From G963677915 sp963677915 (lineage in GTDB: Bacteria > Bacillota > Clostridia > Lachnospirales > Vallitaleaceae), in contig CAXXGE010000009.1 of assembly GCA_963677915.2 (NCBI GenBank), positions 1 through 13,962 of the forward strand: DNA of 13,962 bases, written 5' to 3'. The notes below the pieces were generated by a model. The model had not been told where the DNA came from and ran no database searches. It saw only the letters and a program-made list of their open reading frames with translations. The translations under genes and the position numbers were made by a program. This document shows positions 1 to 7,406 of this stretch, piece after piece; position 1 is the stretch's first letter; every line of letters starts with the position of its first letter.

Positions 1-606
1 TGTCAGTGGTGTCGCGTAGTAACCCGGTGCGATGGCATTGACCTGGATGTTCCATTGAGCCAGCTCATCACACATGGACTTTGTAAGGCCTACAATCCCG
101 TGCTTGGTCGCTGCATAGGCTGGGGACCACTGGCCGCCGAGGAAGGAATAGAGGGATCCGATATTGATGACTTTACCACTTTCCTGTGGAATGAAATGTT
201 TCAGACATTCGTGTGTCATCTCAAAAGCTGCCGTCATGTTGACTGCTACCATCTTGTCCCACTCTTTGCGGGTGTATTGTGTGACGTCTTTTACATTGAT
301 GCTGATGCCGGCGCAGTTCACCAGAATGTCGACGCTGCCCCAAGTGTTGACACATTCATCAACCACCCGCTTGCACTCACCGTCAGCTGTAATATTCGCT
401 TCAAGAAACTTATACGCAACACCACAGTCTTCAACCAGCTTTTTGGTTGAACCATCATCATCTACCAAGGATGGCACCAGAACGTTGGCACCTGCTTTGG
501 CAAGCGCTGTGCAGAAAGCCTGACCGAGTCCACCGTTACCCCCTGTGACGATGGCGTTTTTACCTTTTAGTGAAAAGAAATCCATATTGAAATCAGATAC
601 TTGCAT
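1..606 (-). CDS. SDR family oxidoreductase (KduD/gluconate 5-dehydrogenase-like), partial at the window edge
   Basis: NAD(P)-dependent short-chain dehydrogenase, probably oxidising or reducing a sugar acid or related hydroxy compound in the cytoplasm. The first 202 residues are visible and the C-terminus lies beyond position 1. Seen directly: the Rossmann motif TGGNGGLG (residues 21-28), NCAG (97-100), and the tetrad N123, S151, Y164 and K168 (the last two in YAATK), then PG at 194-195. The SxYSFLGG context resembles KduD (2-deoxy-D-gluconate 3-dehydrogenase). The start at 606 is chosen because GGGAGG precedes it by about 7 nt; an internal Met at residue 8 has no comparable site. It is the last visible gene of the oxidase-MFS-etfB-etfA operon, 30 nt after etfA. 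It occupies the place E. coli ygcW holds in a similar gene set. Family is certain; substrate unknown. Confidence 0.93.
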   Translation of the reverse strand, partial: MQVSDFNMDFFSLKGKNAIVTGGNGGLGQAFCTALAKAGANVLVPSLVDDDGSTKKLVEDCGVAYKFLEANITADGECKRVVDECVNTWGSVDILVNCAGISINVKDVTQYTRKEWDKMVAVNMTAAFEMTHECLKHFIPQESGKVINIGSLYSFLGGQWSPAYAATKHGIVGLTKSMCDELAQWNIQVNAIAPGYYATPLT

Positions 607-636
607 GTTTGTTCCTCCCAAATACAATTATTATTT

Positions 637-1578
637 TTACTTGTTCTCTTTTATCTTTGCCGTCAGCCGTTCTATGAATTCGGCTGCATCCCCTTCAACC
701 ACTATGTCAGACAGACTGCAGATCGGCGCATGTCTATTGGTGTTGACCGAGATGATGTGCTTCACATTTTTCAGGCCTTCCACATGCTGTATAGCACCAT
801 AGATGCCCAAAGCCATGTAAAGGTCCGGACTGACTGTCTTGCCGGACTGACCTACCTGAATGTTTCTGGTGGCAATGCCATTGTCCACGATCCGCCTGCT
901 GGCCGAAACCTGTCCGCCAAGTTCATCTGCCAGCATACCCAGTTTGCTGAAGTGTCTCAGAACGCCGCCGCCGCCGGAAATCAGCACATTGCTTTCCCGG
1001 ATATCGAAGGCAGCCTCTTTCTCCCTGGTATCCAGAACACGAATGCCACCAGTTCTGACTGTCACAGGTACGTATGCTTCAACCCTTGTTGTTTTGTTTC
1101 TGGCGCCGTAATATCCGAAGACACCCTGGCGGATACTCATCATGACAGGACCGTCGCCACGGCTGGTGATGCCTGCCAGCAACCTGCCGCTGAAGGCAGG
1201 CCGGATCATCTCCAGGCCCTCCTCTCTATGACTGATGGCGGTGACGTCAGCTACCAGACCCGTGTGTAATGCCATAGCCAGCCGTGGTGCCAACATCCGT
1301 CCAAAGGGTGTTGCAGGAATCAGGATACAGTCAAAAGCTTTAGCCTTCTGGATCTCCTCCATGACAGAAGCCACTGCCACCTGATCATAGTCGGCGATAC
1401 CATCATGCCTGACAGCAATCACCTCATCAAAGGCCCCCATGGCATCATCGAATCCATGATTGATTGCTACACCGCAAGCTATCGTTGCTTCATCGGGATA
1501 CATCTGACGGAGAACCTCCAGCATCTCGATGGCACCGGACATCTGTTGTCTGTCCAGGTAAATCATACAACGCTTCAT
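637..1578 (-). CDS. etfA: Electron transfer flavoprotein subunit alpha
   Basis: Alpha subunit of an electron transfer flavoprotein, which holds FAD and passes electrons between a flavin dehydrogenase and a second partner. At 313 aa it is of normal length. The N-terminal ETF domain is followed by the FAD-binding C-terminal domain, with the GGGG turn at 202-205, SRRIVDNG at 227-234 and the EtfA signature from VGQSGK (242-247) through SPDLYMALGI to GAIQHVEG (261-268). VNTNRHAPI (278-286) matches the usual INTDxxAPI end motif. There is no N-terminal 4Fe-4S ferredoxin domain, unlike LctC-type bifurcating lactate dehydrogenase Etfs. The gene starts 1 nt after the etfB stop, with an AGGGGG site inside the end of etfB, so translation is probably coupled. 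The likely electron donor is the FAD oxidase at 3718-5220. E. coli YgcQ is a plausible counterpart. Confidence 0.95.
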   Translation of the reverse strand: MKRCMIYLDRQQMSGAIEMLEVLRQMYPDEATIACGVAINHGFDDAMGAFDEVIAVRHDGIADYDQVAVASVMEEIQKAKAFDCILIPATPFGRMLAPRLAMALHTGLVADVTAISHREEGLEMIRPAFSGRLLAGITSRGDGPVMMSIRQGVFGYYGARNKTTRVEAYVPVTVRTGGIRVLDTREKEAAFDIRESNVLISGGGGVLRHFSKLGMLADELGGQVSASRRIVDNGIATRNIQVGQSGKTVSPDLYMALGIYGAIQHVEGLKNVKHIISVNTNRHAPICSLSDIVVEGDAAEFIERLTAKIKENK

Positions 1579-1579
1579 A

Positions 1580-2375
1580 TCACAGATACCCCCTGTCTTT
1601 CAGGAAATAATAGACTGTGTCTATGCCGCTGTCATCCAACTGGACCACAATGCCGCCTTTCTGGTCAAATTCTTTTGTATAGGTTTTGACAACTCTGGTA
1701 GGTGAGCCTTTAAGGCCAACTTCGTCAGCCTGAAAGCCCAGTATTTCATTGGTGACGATATTAAGTCTGTCTGAGACGTCCGTGGTCAACGCTTCACGTT
1801 TTGGATAGGGCAGCTTATATTTGCTGTCCCTGGTGACACTGAGAATTGCAGGGAGCTGCATCTCATAAGTGGTCACCGCCCATTCCGTGTCAACGTCAAC
1901 CGTTGCGCATGCGCTGCTGAAAGTCTCTTCGTCTATCTTTACGATGCCGGACAGCTGATTCAAACCAAGACAGTGCCCCAATTGAGCGGGGATATGTGAT
2001 GTATCACCGTCAATGGCATGGGTACCGGTCAGCATGCAGTCAAAAACCAACGCCCTCCAGATGCCTGGCCAGCACTTTGCTGGTGGCATAGGTGTCGCTG
2101 CCGGCAAATGCAGGGTCGGATAAAATCGTTCCCCGGTCTACCCCAAGGCGCAGAAGGTCCTCCATATGAGGCTTCACCGATGTGGGTGCCATGGTGACTA
2201 CCTCGATGACCGTGTCGGGCCGCCTGGCCTTCACTTTCAGAGCGAAGGCCACGGCGCATGCATCGTCGGGATTCAGAAGCAGTCGCACCTTTTCCCGAAT
2301 CAGTACATTCCGTTCGTAATCGTATTGAAAGCTGTCCACATCCGGGACGAACTTCACAAGACAGACCAGTTTCAT
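1580..2375 (-). pseudogene. etfB: Electron transfer flavoprotein subunit beta, interrupted by an apparent +1 frameshift
   Basis: Beta subunit of the ETF encoded with etfA. The first frame (2375-2040, 111 aa) begins MKLVCLVKFVPDVDS, has NPDDACAVAFALKVK in place of the usual NPxDxxAVExAL, and runs into TGA at 2040-2042. The protein resumes in the next frame with FDCMLTGTHAIDGDT, the conserved FAD/AMP-binding loop, and continues to the stop at 1580. Dropping one T from the five-T run (complement of 2042-2046) gives a continuous protein of about 264 aa, the normal family length; the span of 796 nt is 3n+1. All domains are otherwise intact and there is no second lesion, so a sequencing or assembly indel is likely. 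A fresh mutation is possible, as is recoding, because the site reads TTT TGA C. The ATG-initiated frame 2107-1580 should not be taken as a separate gene. It starts 17 nt after the transporter stop. Confidence 0.85.
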
Positions 2376-2392
2376 AGTAAATCCCTTCTTTT

Positions 2393-3692
2393 TTATACTG
2401 CCTTGGCAGCTTTAAGGCTCTCCGATTTTTCTTTGACGTTCATTCTTGCATATACTGCCAGAATCAGAACACCCATAATTCCAAGCCCTGCACTGACGAT
2501 GAAGTAAGCGTTGTAACCGCCCTGATCACCAAACGTTGCCCACAGGAAGCTGTTAAGCTGAGGCAAAATGATGTCAGGCAGGTAACCGACGAAAGAGATC
2601 AGGCCAATGGCCGTTCCCATCATAGCTACACTGATTTTGGACATTCCCAGCAAGGACCAGTAAGTACCACGGATCATATAAAGGAATACGCCAAGACCGA
2701 CAGCCAGGACAGGGAACATCGAAGCACCCGAAGCCACCGGCAGGACTGACACACTGACAAGGAATGCAGCAGCTCCAATCAGGGCGATGCTGATGGTCTT
2801 CGGACGACCGATTCTGTCTGCCAGAAATCCGCCGATGAAACCGCCAACGGGACGCATCCAGAGAATCACAACAGTGATTGTACCAACAGTGACCGCGTCT
2901 ATGCCAACATTCGTTTGAAGGAAACCGCCGATATAGTAGACAGTCCAGAATACAGCGTATCCACAGAAGATAATACCGCCCATAAGATAGACATATTTGT
3001 TCTTAAGAAGCTGGCCAACATCTTTCAGGTGGAACTTCTCGTCATCCGAGCGCTCGCCGGCGTTTTCAGACATCTCCTGAAGCTTCTTGTCATCTTCAAC
3101 GAAAATGAAGATCAGAATTGCTGTTACCAGGACGATACTTGAGAACAGGTAGACAACGGATGTCAATGCAGCTGTTTTGTCTGCCAGCGCTTCACCGGAA
3201 CCGAGGATGCCAGCGAAGATCGCAAGTCCGACAGAGCCCATAAGCGCCTCGACAACGCCACGTCCGCCATCCAGGATACCGAAGAAAACGTCCTTCTTCA
3301 TTGGCTCTTGAAAGCATTTTAACAACCTTCAGGTGGGAACTCCAGAATGTGAATACGGAGAAGATACCCCACATGAAGAAGACGGCACTAACCACGCCTG
3401 GACTTGGCACCTGTGCAAAGATGAAACCGCATATGGAAACACCCAGCAGAGAAATGGCAATCAGCCTTTTGGCGCTGATTCGGTCGGCAATCAGTCCACT
3501 TGGAATGTAGCCGATGACATAGGCGATTCCGAGCATTGAATAGAAATTGTTCAGCTGTGTGGGCTCGAGGCCATAGACCTCAAGGATTGTTACCTGGTAG
3601 TTTGTTCTGAGATAGATGACCGGATAGATGGCACCGGCTGCAAGGATGATTAGGAAAAACTGGAAATAGCGTCTAAAATTGCTGTTGTTCAT
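2393..3692 (-). pseudogene. MFS transporter (YihN/YqcE-like), interrupted by an apparent +1 frameshift
   Basis: Major facilitator superfamily permease, presumably importing the substrate of the operon. The N-terminal half (from 3692) contains about six hydrophobic segments and the loop GLIADRISAKR, the MFS motif-A equivalent between helices 2 and 3. The C-terminal half contains the repeat of that motif, GGFLADRIGRPK. The halves lie in different frames and meet at a TTTT run (complement of 3285-3288). Removing one T joins NEEGR to FFGILDGGRG, a natural-looking loop, and gives about 432 aa, normal for MFS; the 1300-nt span is 3n+1. The start is set at 3692 because GGAGGG lies 4 nt upstream, although an in-frame ATG exists at 3704. 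As with etfB, a sequence error is the simplest reading and a real lesion would cripple transport. Similarity to YihN/YqcE is from recall; substrate unknown. Confidence 0.85.
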
Positions 3693-3717
3693 AAAACCCT
3701 CCATACATATAGTGGTG

Positions 3718-5220
3718 TTACTTGATATATTGTTGTATTCCCTTCTCCTGTGGGAATATAGTACCGTAGTTCATGATACCCTTTGGATCGAAAGCTTCCT
3801 TGAGCTTCTCAAGCATGTAGTAGGCGGAGCCGTGTTCCTGCCTGGTCCACTCGCTTCTGTATTTGCCGATACCGTGATGATGACACATGGAACCCCCGTG
3901 CTTCAGTGTCTCTTCAACGATGATCTTCTGGATCGGATGGTGGTAGGTGATCATTTCATCTTCCGGTGCACAGTGAATATCGTAGTTGTACACGAAGTAC
4001 ATGTTGGTACCGTTGAGGTAGCTGTGCGAGGAGTGACCACCGAGCATTGTCAGGTCATGGGCTCTTTCGAAGTCTTCGCGTACACGTTCCATCACACCTT
4101 TGTAAATCTTTGGAATGGTTTCCCAGTCAGCGGATATCTCTGTGGTGAATCCTGCATGGGCATCTTTCTCGATCATGCCTTCAAACTCATCATCGATATC
4201 CTTCTGTGACCAGTTCAGGTGATTGAACCAGTCTTCAATCAGTTGGTCGTCCACCCTTTTAACAACGCCGTCTTTGAACTTCTCAACTGCATCTTCAATT
4301 GCCTGTCCTGTTGCTTCAACAATCCCTTTAGGTCCTTCTGCCATGAAGATCAGGATGCATTTGTTATCGTAGAAGTGGTAGAAGTGCTGCGCCGCATCCT
4401 CTTCCGAATAGGTTCTTGCTACAGAAGGTCTGAAGCCGTTGACGATCACTTCTCTAAGGCACTTGATGCCTGTCTCAACGTCTTTGACAAGGTAGCCATA
4501 GAACTTGTTGTTCTCAGGGTAGTATCTGAAGATCTTGATGGTCACTTCAGTGATGTAGCAGAGTGTGCCTTCATTGCCGATAACAATGTGACGGATGTCA
4601 GGACCACCGGAACGTCTGGAGACATTCTTGATTCTGGAGATATGTCCGTCAGGGAAAACACATTCAAGTCCTACAACCATATCTTCGATAGCGCCATAGA
4701 GTGTTGAGAACTGACCGATACTTCTGGTTGCAACAAGTCCGCCGTATTTGGCAACAGGCTTGGACTGTGGCGAGTGACCGGTTGTATAGCCAATCTTTCT
4801 GAGTTCATCTTCCAGGTCCTGAAGCGCCACACCTGCCTGGACGGTTGCCTGTGAGTTATACGGATCGATCTTGATGATCTGATCGAGCTTCAGTGTATCG
4901 ATGACAAGGGTTGTATCACACCAGTTCTCAAGACCGCCTTCAGTAGCTGTCATACCGGCCCTTGGAATCACATTGATACCATTCTTGTTACAGAACTTGA
5001 GAAGTTCAGCGACTTCCTCCGTATCTTTCGGATAGACGATGGCAACAGGTGCAGGTACATCAAGGACTTTTCTTGCCTTTGCGTATTTTTTGTATCTGTC
5101 TGCTGAAGCTTCATAAAGGGCATCGGCATCGGTATTGATCTGTTCCGGCTCGAGCATGCCAGCCAGCATGTCAAGAATCATTTCTGCGTTCACTTTTTCT
5201 TCCTCCATATTTCTTATCAT
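3718..5220 (-). CDS. FAD-binding oxidase/dehydrogenase, GlcD / alkyl-DHAP-synthase type
   Basis: Flavoprotein of the VAO/PCMH family (FAD_binding_4 plus FAD-oxidase_C), first gene of the operon. Numbering from the 5220 start, VIPRAGMTATEGG (85-97) is the FAD pyrophosphate-binding loop, GGLVATRSIGQFSTLYG (160-176) the second FAD contact, and VIGNEGTLCYITEVTI the conserved end of the FAD domain. Near the C-terminus HHHGIGKYR (447-455) matches the catalytic HHHGVGK motif of alkyl-dihydroxyacetone-phosphate synthases, followed by FDPKGIMNYG. With EtfAB in the same operon, electrons probably leave the flavin to ETF, as in Etf-linked lactate dehydrogenases; that is inference. ATG at 5220 is preferred because AGGAG (5227-5231) lies 6 nt before it, whereas ATG at 5226 abuts the site. 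The result is 500 aa. E. coli YgcU is a plausible counterpart. The substrate is probably a hydroxy acid or sugar acid. Confidence 0.93.
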   Translation of the reverse strand: MIRNMEEEKVNAEMILDMLAGMLEPEQINTDADALYEASADRYKKYAKARKVLDVPAPVAIVYPKDTEEVAELLKFCNKNGINVIPRAGMTATEGGLENWCDTTLVIDTLKLDQIIKIDPYNSQATVQAGVALQDLEDELRKIGYTTGHSPQSKPVAKYGGLVATRSIGQFSTLYGAIEDMVVGLECVFPDGHISRIKNVSRRSGGPDIRHIVIGNEGTLCYITEVTIKIFRYYPENNKFYGYLVKDVETGIKCLREVIVNGFRPSVARTYSEEDAAQHFYHFYDNKCILIFMAEGPKGIVEATGQAIEDAVEKFKDGVVKRVDDQLIEDWFNHLNWSQKDIDDEFEGMIEKDAHAGFTTEISADWETIPKIYKGVMERVREDFERAHDLTMLGGHSSHSYLNGTNMYFVYNYDIHCAPEDEMITYHHPIQKIIVEETLKHGGSMCHHHGIGKYRSEWTRQEHGSAYYMLEKLKEAFDPKGIMNYGTIFPQEKGIQQYIK

Positions 5221-5257
5221 ATACATCTCCTATTTGCACATCAGTGATTACAATTCG

Positions 5258-5286
5258 ATTATAGGCGCCATTGTGGAAAATGTCAA
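5258..5286 (-). promoter_or_regulatory. Perfect-consensus SigA promoter of the oxidase-MFS-etf-SDR operon
   Basis: On the minus strand TTGACA (5286-5281), exactly 17 nt, then TATAAT (5263-5258): a full consensus sigma-70/SigA promoter. Transcription would start near 5251, about 30 nt before the oxidase start codon. A TGGAAAAT half-site (5274-5281) lies in the spacer and overlaps the -35 by one base, and a second lies just upstream, so strong basal expression is probably held off by a repressor. Confidence 0.88.
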
Positions 5287-5381
5287 TACTAAATTGGAAA
5301 ATTTTCTTTTTATATTATTTTATATCACTCTTTATGGGTTATTTTCCATTTGTTTTCCATTGTCTAAAGGAAAATTTTCCA
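5274..5381. promoter_or_regulatory. Array of TGGAAAAT half-sites, probable RpiR operator region
   Basis: Repeated half-sites in the divergent control region: TGGAAAAT at 5274-5281 and 5295-5302 (plus strand), ATTTTCCA at 5341-5348 and 5374-5381, and near-copies GTTTTCCA at 5352-5359 and AGGAAAAT at 5368-5375. Two pairs form palindromes: GGAAAATTTTCC (5369-5380, perfect) and GGAAAATTTTCT (5296-5307). Spacings of 21, 11, 22 and 33 nt put most copies on one face of the helix. One copy lies inside the operon promoter and the perfect palindrome lies just upstream of the rpiR -35. The divergent RpiR protein is the likely binder, but this is inference. Confidence 0.75.
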
Positions 5382-5387
5382 TTTCCC

Positions 5388-5416
5388 TTTACTTTCATGT
5401 GCACAAATGCTAAAAT
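5388..5416 (+). promoter_or_regulatory. Probable promoter of the rpiR-type regulator
   Basis: TTTACT (5388-5393), 17 nt, TAAAAT (5411-5416), with a predicted start near 5423. The ribosome site AAGGGAG (5437-5443) follows, 7 nt before the ATG at 5451. The palindrome at 5369-5380 ends 7 nt upstream of the -35, which fits autoregulation. Confidence 0.6.
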
Positions 5417-5450
5417 CTATCCATAACGAGAACTACAAGGGAGAATCCAT

Positions 5451-6164
5451 ATGATCAACATAAATTTCAGCAAACTGAACCCACTGGAAAAGGAGATTTA
5501 CAAAAAGCTCCAAACATACAGCAAGGAACAGGAAACCTTCAATATCACCCAGGCAGCAGAATACTGCGGGTGCTCCGTATCGAAGATCTCCAAGTTCGTG
5601 AAGAAACTGGGATTTGCCAATTATAAACAATATCTGGATTTTCTTTATGGACGTGAGATAGCTGCATCCAGCCATTCCAGAGAACTGACGAGAGTGCAGA
5701 AGTTCATCGAGAACTTCGATGACAGCAAAGTCGATGAACTGATGGCTCTGATTGAAGGACACGACAAGATCGTGCTGTTTGGTTATGGACCATCACTGAT
5801 TTGCGCCCAGTATTTTGAATACAGGTTGCGGACCATCACCAACAAGGTCATCATCGCTGTGGCTGATGAGATATCTGTCGCCTCCATGACCGATAAGAAT
5901 ACCCTGCTGATCCTGTTGACTGTCACAGGCTCTTTCCGCACCTTTGAAAACATCTATCGGTCCACCAAGGAAAAGGGCTGTGACGTAGCTATGGTTGTGG
6001 AGGAATACAACACAGAGCTATTCAGTCAGTGTGATAAGATCTTCTGGCTGTCAGAGTTCCAGCAACCGGATTATTTGAAGCCCTATGAGAAATCAAGGAC
6101 GGTGTTTTTCATTTTCCTCGAGGAAGTCATTCAGAAGTTAATGGACAAAATGAAGAAAGAGTAG
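5451..6164 (+). CDS. MurR/RpiR family transcriptional regulator
   Basis: DNA-binding regulator of 237 aa, the usual family length, with an N-terminal HTH_6 domain and a C-terminal SIS domain that binds phosphosugars. The recognition region is ITQAAEYCGCSVSKISKFVK, about residues 31-50, in a winged-helix-like domain ending near residue 75. The SIS domain runs from about residue 85 to 215 and includes KIVLFGYGPS and the strand TLLILLTVTGS followed by TFENIYRSTKEKG. It is divergent from the oxidase operon and shares its control region, so it is the likely local regulator responding to a phosphorylated sugar or pathway intermediate. Start at 5451 is supported by AAGGGAG 7 nt upstream. It is the only plus-strand gene in the window and converges on the Isf-like gene. 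Confidence 0.92.
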   Translation: MININFSKLNPLEKEIYKKLQTYSKEQETFNITQAAEYCGCSVSKISKFVKKLGFANYKQYLDFLYGREIAASSHSRELTRVQKFIENFDDSKVDELMALIEGHDKIVLFGYGPSLICAQYFEYRLRTITNKVIIAVADEISVASMTDKNTLLILLTVTGSFRTFENIYRSTKEKGCDVAMVVEEYNTELFSQCDKIFWLSEFQQPDYLKPYEKSRTVFFIFLEEVIQKLMDKMKKE

Positions 6165-6188
6165 TGGCCTCAACAGCTACTACTCTTT
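6156..6188. terminator. Bidirectional intrinsic terminator between convergent genes
   Basis: AAAGAGTAGT (6156-6165) and ACTACTCTTT (6179-6188) form a perfect 10-bp stem with a 13-nt loop, ending in a T tract on both strands. The left arm overlaps the last codons of the rpiR-type gene and the right arm overlaps the stop codon of the flavoprotein gene, so one hairpin serves both. Confidence 0.82.
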
Positions 6189-6794
6189 TCTTATCTTCAA
6201 TCCCCGAGCTAACTTAATGGTCCTATACAGCTTCAGCCCAGCTCTCTTCATTCGTTCCTGCACGTCCAGCGCAGCCTCAGCTTCATCCCTTTTGAACAGA
6301 TGAAGCACCTTTTCCATGGCGACGACCCGGTAACCGACTGCCTCAAGAGGCCTAGCCATCGCTTCCGCTGTGAATCCCATGTCCTTGACATCGCTTTGCT
6401 CACAGATGGCAACAACAGCAGCATATTTCAGACCATGCATCTCGGTGGTACTGATCCAGACACTTCTGTCTTCTGGGTCGAAGATATCGTAGCAGTAAAG
6501 CCTGTCAATGAACGCCTTCATCTTGGCGGATACATTATAGAAATAGGTGGGCGATCCAAGAATCAACCCATCTGCCTCTTCTATCTTCTCATAGATCTGC
6601 TGCATATCATCTTTGAGTACACATCGGTTGGTCTTTGCACAACCTTCACAACCCACACATCCGGAGTAATCGTAATCCTTAAGGCGAACGACTTCAAATG
6701 CCACGTCGTCCGGTAGACCAGCGCCCATCGCTTTTAACAATGTATCCGTATTGCCCATACCTCTTCCGCTGCCGTTGATTGCCAATATTCTCAT
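6180..6794 (-). CDS. Iron-sulfur flavoprotein / NADPH-dependent FMN reductase family protein
   Basis: Flavodoxin-fold protein of 204 aa. The N-terminal LAINGSGRGMGNTD (4-17) is the FMN phosphate-binding loop, and GSPTYFYNVSAKMKAFIDR is the typical second flavin loop. Cysteines C46, C49, C52 and C58 form a compact CX2CX2CX5C motif like that of archaeal and clostridial iron-sulfur flavoproteins (Isf), which bind one 4Fe-4S cluster and FMN; cluster binding here is inferred. The probable role is cytoplasmic electron transfer or detoxification of quinones or oxidants. The ATG overlaps the stop of the upstream UPF0316 gene (ATGA, 6794-6791), so the two are translationally coupled; AAGGGA upstream gives a ribosome site. 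The end shares the hairpin at 6156-6188 with the convergent regulator. Confidence 0.88.
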   Translation of the reverse strand: MRILAINGSGRGMGNTDTLLKAMGAGLPDDVAFEVVRLKDYDYSGCVGCEGCAKTNRCVLKDDMQQIYEKIEEADGLILGSPTYFYNVSAKMKAFIDRLYCYDIFDPEDRSVWISTTEMHGLKYAAVVAICEQSDVKDMGFTAEAMARPLEAVGYRVVAMEKVLHLFKRDEAEAALDVQERMKRAGLKLYRTIKLARGLKIRKE

Positions 6795-7348
6795 AGTAAG
6801 TCCCTTTCAGCTGCCATCATCCTGCTTTGCATCAGTTGGGTCATGTAACCACCTCTGAACATCTTCGGTTCATATGCAACGATGAAAGCGTCAGGTTCAT
6901 AGGACAGGATCAGGTCCATAAGTTTCTTCTCATGCTTTCTCTGAGTCAATATATCCAATCGCACCCTTTGGCTCTCCTTGCCATAACCATCAAAGGCTGT
7001 CACGCCATAGCCTCTCTCACGCAGTACAGTGACCAGCTCCGGATTTTGATGATTGATGTTCACATGAAACGATGTATAGCCGATAGCCAGCTTTTGCTCA
7101 ACAAATACACCAGCGAAGAGACCGAGAGAAAAGCCCAATGCATACACCACCATCTGAAGTATGCTGCGTTCACCGGTAAAGACGATGGCGAGACCAAACA
7201 CGTAAATCAGGGCTTCCATAAAACCAAAAGCTGCGGCACGGACTTTCATATTTTTCACCATGGTAATGGTCCTTAAGGTCAGCAGAGGTACATAAATCAG
7301 CTGAATTACAATCAGCAAAAGCAGTTCCATTCCTTGGGTCATTGTCAT
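6791..7348 (-). CDS. UPF0316 / DUF2179-containing membrane protein (YebE-like)
   Basis: 185-aa membrane protein of the UPF0316 family (DUF5698 plus DUF2179), known from B. subtilis YebE and of unknown function. Three hydrophobic helices are visible at about residues 8-27, 37-57 and 63-84, followed by the family loop VEQKLAIGYTSFHVN and a cytoplasmic alpha/beta domain with RERGYGVTAFDGYGKES and the end motif DPDAF-like EPDAFIVAYEP. The DUF2179 domain also occurs in YitT-type membrane proteins, where it may sense a ligand. The start at 7348 is supported by GGAGGTG (7353-7359) 4 nt upstream. It is the first gene of a two-gene operon whose second gene overlaps it by 4 nt. Family assignment is firm and role unknown; the coupling hints that the Isf-like protein acts with it. 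Confidence 0.87.
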   Translation of the reverse strand: MTMTQGMELLLLIVIQLIYVPLLTLRTITMVKNMKVRAAAFGFMEALIYVFGLAIVFTGERSILQMVVYALGFSLGLFAGVFVEQKLAIGYTSFHVNINHQNPELVTVLRERGYGVTAFDGYGKESQRVRLDILTQRKHEKKLMDLILSYEPDAFIVAYEPKMFRGGYMTQLMQSRMMAAERDLL

Positions 7349-7377
7349 TTTCCACCTCCAATACGGTATTTATAATA

Positions 7378-7406
7378 ATTCTAGCATCTTTGGATTACCG
7401 TGTAAA
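7378..7406 (-). promoter_or_regulatory. Promoter of the UPF0316-flavoprotein operon
   Basis: On the minus strand TTTACA (7406-7401), 17 nt, TAGAAT (7383-7378), with a start expected near 7371, 23 nt before the UPF0316 ATG. The -35 hexamer lies within the left arm of the inverted repeat 7399-7425. Confidence 0.7.

Noticed and set aside
601..1269. Open frame of 222 codons on the plus strand
   Set aside because: Lies antisense to etfA, which has clear family motifs; the plus frame shows no recognisable domain and no ribosome site.
1584..1598. AGGGGGTATCT near the etfA start, resembling the prfB frameshift stimulator
   Set aside because: It lies at the end of etfB, 10 nt before the etfA ATG, and is better explained as the etfA ribosome site; no frame change is needed there.
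1580..2107. Separate ATG-initiated gene of 175 codons
   Set aside because: Its first 19 or so residues are out-of-frame etfB sequence; the rest is the C-terminal part of EtfB. It is part of the frameshifted etfB.
3679..4209. Open frame of 176 codons on the plus strand
   Set aside because: Antisense to the FAD oxidase C-terminal domain, including its HHHGIGK motif; a shadow frame.
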